A stretch of DNA of 7,616 nucleotides from an uncultured Oscillospiraceae bacterium (GTDB lineage Bacteria > Bacillota > Clostridia > Oscillospirales > Oscillospiraceae). The stretch lies in the NCBI GenBank assembly GCA_900751035.1, contig CAADSF010000376.1, positions 1-7,616 on the forward strand, written 5' to 3'. Under the pieces are notes generated by a model. That model did no database searches and was not told where the DNA came from. It saw only the letters and a list, made by a program, of their open reading frames with translations. Below are positions 5,716 through 7,616 of this stretch, piece after piece; position 1 is the first letter of the stretch, and each line of letters opens with the position of its first letter. The position numbers and the translations under genes are program-made.

Positions 5716-5989
5716 TGTCCAGCCTCTCTTTCAGCCGCTCCACTTTTCTCCTGCGAACATCATGCACATCGTCTGCGCAGCAAAACAGCATCTTCATTTG
5801 CTCTAGCATAATCTCCACGTCGGCAATCTCCTCGGCGATATTTGCTGGCGAGTATTTGCCGCGCAGGTACTTGCACAGCTCTTTCTGCAGCTCGCTCATT
5901 TCCTCCATCATCACCACAATCTGCAGAGCGGAGCCGTAGGTGTCCAGCGCTCTCTGCAGCACTTCCGCATCGCTTATGTATTCAGCCAT
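5705..5989 (-). CDS. MazG-like nucleotide pyrophosphohydrolase
   Basis: A 94-aa, all-helical protein. It shows the MazG-type metal-binding pattern: MMEEMSELQKELCK (residues 27-40) gives E30-x-x-E33, and AEEIADVEIMLEQM (52-65) gives E54-x-x-D57. Family members hydrolyse NTPs or dNTPs to the monophosphate and pyrophosphate using Mg ions; phage versions are thought to adjust nucleotide pools or host alarmone levels. The length fits a single-domain phage MazG. The tail (DVRRRKVERLKERLDNGI) is basic. The ATG at 5989 has GAGG 6 bases upstream, inside the preceding gene, and overlaps that gene's end by 8 bases. The substrate cannot be told from sequence. Confidence 0.85.
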   Translation of the reverse strand: MAEYISDAEVLQRALDTYGSALQIVVMMEEMSELQKELCKYLRGKYSPANIAEEIADVEIMLEQMKMLFCCADDVHDVRRRKVERLKERLDNGI

Positions 5990-6515
5990 CCCTTACCTCG
6001 CTTCCCGGGACAATGCGATCCCAGCACTCTGTGCATATCTGCGGCACGCTTTTCTTTGTATTCCAGTTCTTCTCGCACAGACATTCAGTACCGTTTCCCG
6101 GCTCATATCCGTATTCATCCGGACATCCCGCACATCCGCCGCTGAAGCGTGCATCCACCTTGTCCGGATGCTCCAGCACCAACAGCTCGCGGAATGTGCA
6201 GCCGTGCGACTTCCTCAAAAGCATGCCTACCCGAAAAGCTTCCCAATTCGCCGTCGGCACGCCGACATAGTCGCACCACGCGCGTTCCAGCTTCGCACCG
6301 GCAGATTCTACCCAATCCGGGAGGAACACGACGTAGTCCACCGCCTCCATCTCGGCGAAGCAGATGCGCATATAGTCCAGCTTGGCCAGCCCCTCCGGCG
6401 CCATGGCCGGATTGATGACCGTCGCGCCCAGCCGCTCAAGTTGTGCAGCCGCTCGGGCGAATTTTCCCTTATAGTTCGGATCCCCGGCGATTTTCCCTGA
6501 TATGTAGATTTTCAT
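5982..6515 (-). CDS. DUF4406 protein with C-terminal Cys cluster
   Basis: A 177-aa protein. Residues 1-90 match DUF4406: MKIYISGKIAGDPNYKGKF, then GATVINPAMAPEGL (30-43), DYMRICFAEMEAVDYVVFLP (47-66), and WVESAGAKLERAWCDYVGV (68-86). DUF4406 is thought to share its Rossmann-like fold with nucleoside 2-deoxyribosyltransferases, but no activity is established. Residues 106-165 form a Cys-rich tail with CAGCPDEYGY (128-137), CLC (145-147) and CTECW (161-165). Such a CPxxYGY...CxxCW pattern also occurs in small stand-alone phage proteins, so this looks like a fusion. An in-frame ATG at 6602 exists, but the ATG at 6515 has AAAGGAGG 6 bases upstream and gives the canonical N-terminus. It overlaps the MazG-like gene, suggesting a shared role in nucleotide handling, by inference. 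Confidence 0.85.
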   Translation of the reverse strand: MKIYISGKIAGDPNYKGKFARAAAQLERLGATVINPAMAPEGLAKLDYMRICFAEMEAVDYVVFLPDWVESAGAKLERAWCDYVGVPTANWEAFRVGMLLRKSHGCTFRELLVLEHPDKVDARFSGGCAGCPDEYGYEPGNGTECLCEKNWNTKKSVPQICTECWDRIVPGSEVRDG

Positions 6516-6521
6516 GGTTGT

Positions 6522-6529
6522 CCTCCTTT
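6522..6529 (-). promoter_or_regulatory. Ribosome binding site deciding the DUF4406 start
   Basis: AAAGGAGG on the minus strand lies 6 bases before the ATG at 6515, ruling out the longer reading from 6602, which would begin inside the upstream gene. Confidence 0.85.
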
Positions 6530-6532
6530 CAG

Positions 6533-6564
6533 AGCACCGGGCGAATTTCCCCGCCCAGTGTGCT
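6533..6564 (-). repeat. GC-rich hairpin between the 237-aa gene and the DUF4406 gene
   Basis: AGCAC (6533-6537) pairs with GTGCT (6560-6564), and GGGCG (6539-6543) with CGCCC (6552-6556), around an 8-base loop. In minus-strand RNA an alternative 9-bp stem with one G-U pair is also possible. No U-tract follows; instead the DUF4406 ribosome binding site begins 3 bases later. It is therefore more likely an mRNA processing or stability element, or a weak attenuator, than a full terminator. Confidence 0.6.
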
Positions 6565-6570
6565 ATCGAA

Positions 6571-7284
6571 TCACTGCATGATGACGACTTTGCCCTGTTC
6601 AATCAGGTCTTTCAGGCCGCGCTCGAAATACTCAGCGATGTTGCGTTTCGCTTCCAGACGCCAGATGCCGCCATCCGCCTCGAAAAAGGCGATGCCTTTC
6701 TCGCTGTCCACGCGCAGGATGAATTCGCTTTCCGGCTGCGCGACCTCGAGGAACGTGCGGAACGGCTGCAGTTTAATCCGCGGCCGCACATTAACGACTG
6801 CGTTGAGCGCAACGCCCTGCCGCGCCGTCACGGTCTGCGTGACACCATTATCGTTGGTAGACACTGTGTTCTCATCGGACATACGGCTGAGCAGATCCAG
6901 CAGATACTCCGTGCCTTCGTTCGGGATGAACAGACTGCGCAGCTCGATCAGCGCAGTTTCTCGGTCACGCCAGCCAGTGCGCATGCCCGGCGCGTCCGCC
7001 TGCGCACGATACAGGACGTTTCGGGAGAAGTCCGGCAGATACGTTGTCATTACTTCGACCTTGTTGTAATCCCGGACATGTACCATGATGGTCGTCCCGA
7101 CCTTTGCGATCTCGGTGCGCACCAGCTTGCAGACAGCATCCAGACCGCTGACGCTGACGGAATCGGGACGATCCACATGTGGCGGGATCCGCGTAAGATT
7201 GGCATCGGAATAGGTCTGTCCATCAATTTCAAAGAGTTTGGTTTCTTTCAGGCTCACGATTTTGTCGATCATTTCTGCAAACAT
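6571..7284 (-). CDS. 237-aa phage protein of unknown function, possibly DUF2303-related
   Basis: I recognise this as a recurrent Firmicute phage protein without known function. The middle segment, SVSGLDAVCKLVRTEI followed by a beta-rich TTIMVHVRDYNKVEVMTTY (64-82), resembles the layout of DUF2303/YfdQ-type phage proteins, but I cannot confirm this. Conserved-looking blocks are EYLLDLLSRMSDENTVSTND (126-145), VTQTVTARQGVAL (148-160), FRTFLEVAQPESEFILRVD (175-193) and FFEADGGIWRLEAKRNIAEY (200-219). No membrane segment or signal is visible. Two ATGs lie at 7290 and 7284. The ribosome binding site GAAGGAGG is only 2 bases from the first but 8 from the second, so I chose 7284. It follows the partial upstream gene by 17 bases and probably shares its transcript. 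Confidence 0.8.
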   Translation of the reverse strand: MFAEMIDKIVSLKETKLFEIDGQTYSDANLTRIPPHVDRPDSVSVSGLDAVCKLVRTEIAKVGTTIMVHVRDYNKVEVMTTYLPDFSRNVLYRAQADAPGMRTGWRDRETALIELRSLFIPNEGTEYLLDLLSRMSDENTVSTNDNGVTQTVTARQGVALNAVVNVRPRIKLQPFRTFLEVAQPESEFILRVDSEKGIAFFEADGGIWRLEAKRNIAEYFERGLKDLIEQGKVVIMQ

Positions 7285-7292
7285 TGTCATAT

Positions 7293-7300
7293 CCTCCTTC
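7293..7300 (-). promoter_or_regulatory. Ribosome binding site deciding the start at 7284
   Basis: GAAGGAGG on the minus strand is 8 bases from the ATG at 7284 and only 2 from the ATG at 7290, favouring the shorter protein by two residues. Confidence 0.75.
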
Positions 7301-7301
7301 G

Positions 7302-7616
7302 TTATTCGGCCGCCTGCTGGCTGGCCTGCAGCAGATTCAGAATTTTCGGTGCTTCCTGTTCATGTCCGTCCATGCGCATCTGGCCGGGGAGCTGCGGCAC
7401 CATTTCGGCAACGACCATTTCCCCGTTGCCGTCAGTGGTAACGCAAAGCGACGTTGCGACCGGATTGGTCGCTGCGAGCGTCGCCTTGGCAACAACATTC
7501 ACGCGGATCTGCCGGCGGTCGTCGTCCGGTGTCAGCTCGATCGTCAGCGTGATCTTGCGCTTTGCGGTTGCTTTGGTGTTGACGTCAAGGATGTTGTCAA
7601 CACAGCGCTGCATCTC
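7302..7616 (-). CDS. Partial phage protein, replication-terminator-protein-like family
   Basis: The frame is open from the right edge to a TAA at 7304-7302, giving 104 visible codons. A Met at 7613 could be read as the start, but the sequence around it (MQRCVDNILDVNTKATAKRK) matches what I remember as an internal segment of a phage family that begins 15-20 residues earlier. No ribosome binding site can be seen in the three bases left, so I treat it as 5' partial. The family is often labelled replication terminator protein in Firmicute phages, a legacy name without clear experimental support. The visible part is beta-rich: ITLTIELTPDDDRRQIRVNV, then a stretch with LPGQMRMDGHEQEAPKIL near the C-terminus. 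It pairs with the 237-aa gene just downstream. Confidence 0.75.
   Translation of the reverse strand, partial: EMQRCVDNILDVNTKATAKRKITLTIELTPDDDRRQIRVNVVAKATLAATNPVATSLCVTTDGNGEMVVAEMVPQLPGQMRMDGHEQEAPKILNLLQASQQAAE

Noticed and set aside
6516..6602. N-terminal extension of the DUF4406 protein to an ATG at 6602
   Set aside because: It would begin inside the upstream gene and translate the hairpin and the ribosome binding site; the canonical MKIYISGKIAG start at 6515 has an ideal ribosome binding site.
6443..7069. Plus-strand ORF of 208 codons opposite the 237-aa gene
   Set aside because: Ser/Arg-rich composition typical of an antisense frame, and the minus-strand gene has a strong ribosome binding site and family resemblance.

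Overview
The window is a stretch of a tailed-phage genome, most likely a prophage of a GC-rich Firmicute of the class Clostridia (Faecalibacterium/Oscillospiraceae-like is my best guess). The guess rests on the GC-rich coding sequence, strong AAGGAGG-type ribosome binding sites, and protein families typical of Firmicute siphophages: an A118-type portal and minor capsid protein 2, a PBSX-type terminase, an ArpU-like regulator and several small Cys-motif phage proteins. No integrase, attachment site, tRNA, rRNA, CRISPR array or insertion sequence is visible. Every supported gene lies on the minus strand, so the biological order runs from the right edge to the left.

Early/middle block (7616 to 5014). 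First comes the end of a small protein often labelled replication terminator protein in Firmicute phages (partial, runs off the right edge). Next are a 237-aa protein of a phage family without known function, a DUF4406 protein with a Cys-rich tail, a MazG-like pyrophosphohydrolase, an 87-aa Cys4 protein and an ArpU/sigma-like regulator with a TTG start. The last four are packed with overlaps or zero spacing and look like one operon. A GC-rich hairpin sits just before the DUF4406 ribosome binding site.

Junction (5013 to 4767). About 250 bases lack a minus-strand gene. They carry three inverted repeats, the strongest (4784-4818) just before the first packaging-side gene. This is the expected place for ArpU-dependent late control and possibly the packaging start site; both are inference. 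A 51-codon ORF with a good ribosome binding site lies here on the opposite strand and is doubtful.

Packaging/head block (4766 to 1). A 77-aa protein of unknown function is followed by a 530-aa terminase in which a small-subunit-like domain and a full large subunit form one chain. Then come a 109-aa protein with an HExxH zinc-peptidase-like motif, the portal protein (GTG start) and minor capsid protein 2, whose C-terminus runs off the left edge. These genes are coupled by 4-base overlaps or very short gaps. The minor capsid protein ends in a low-complexity tail whose DNA holds an 18-bp near-perfect inverted repeat and a 15-bp tandem duplication, suggesting a linker to a further domain beyond the window.

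As a set, the right half fits nucleotide and regulatory functions of the middle phase, and the left half fits DNA packaging and head assembly. Nothing here is clearly a new system. The least ordinary features are the fused terminase, the DUF4406/Cys-cluster fusion, the HExxH protein inside the packaging operon, and the structured minor-capsid tail.
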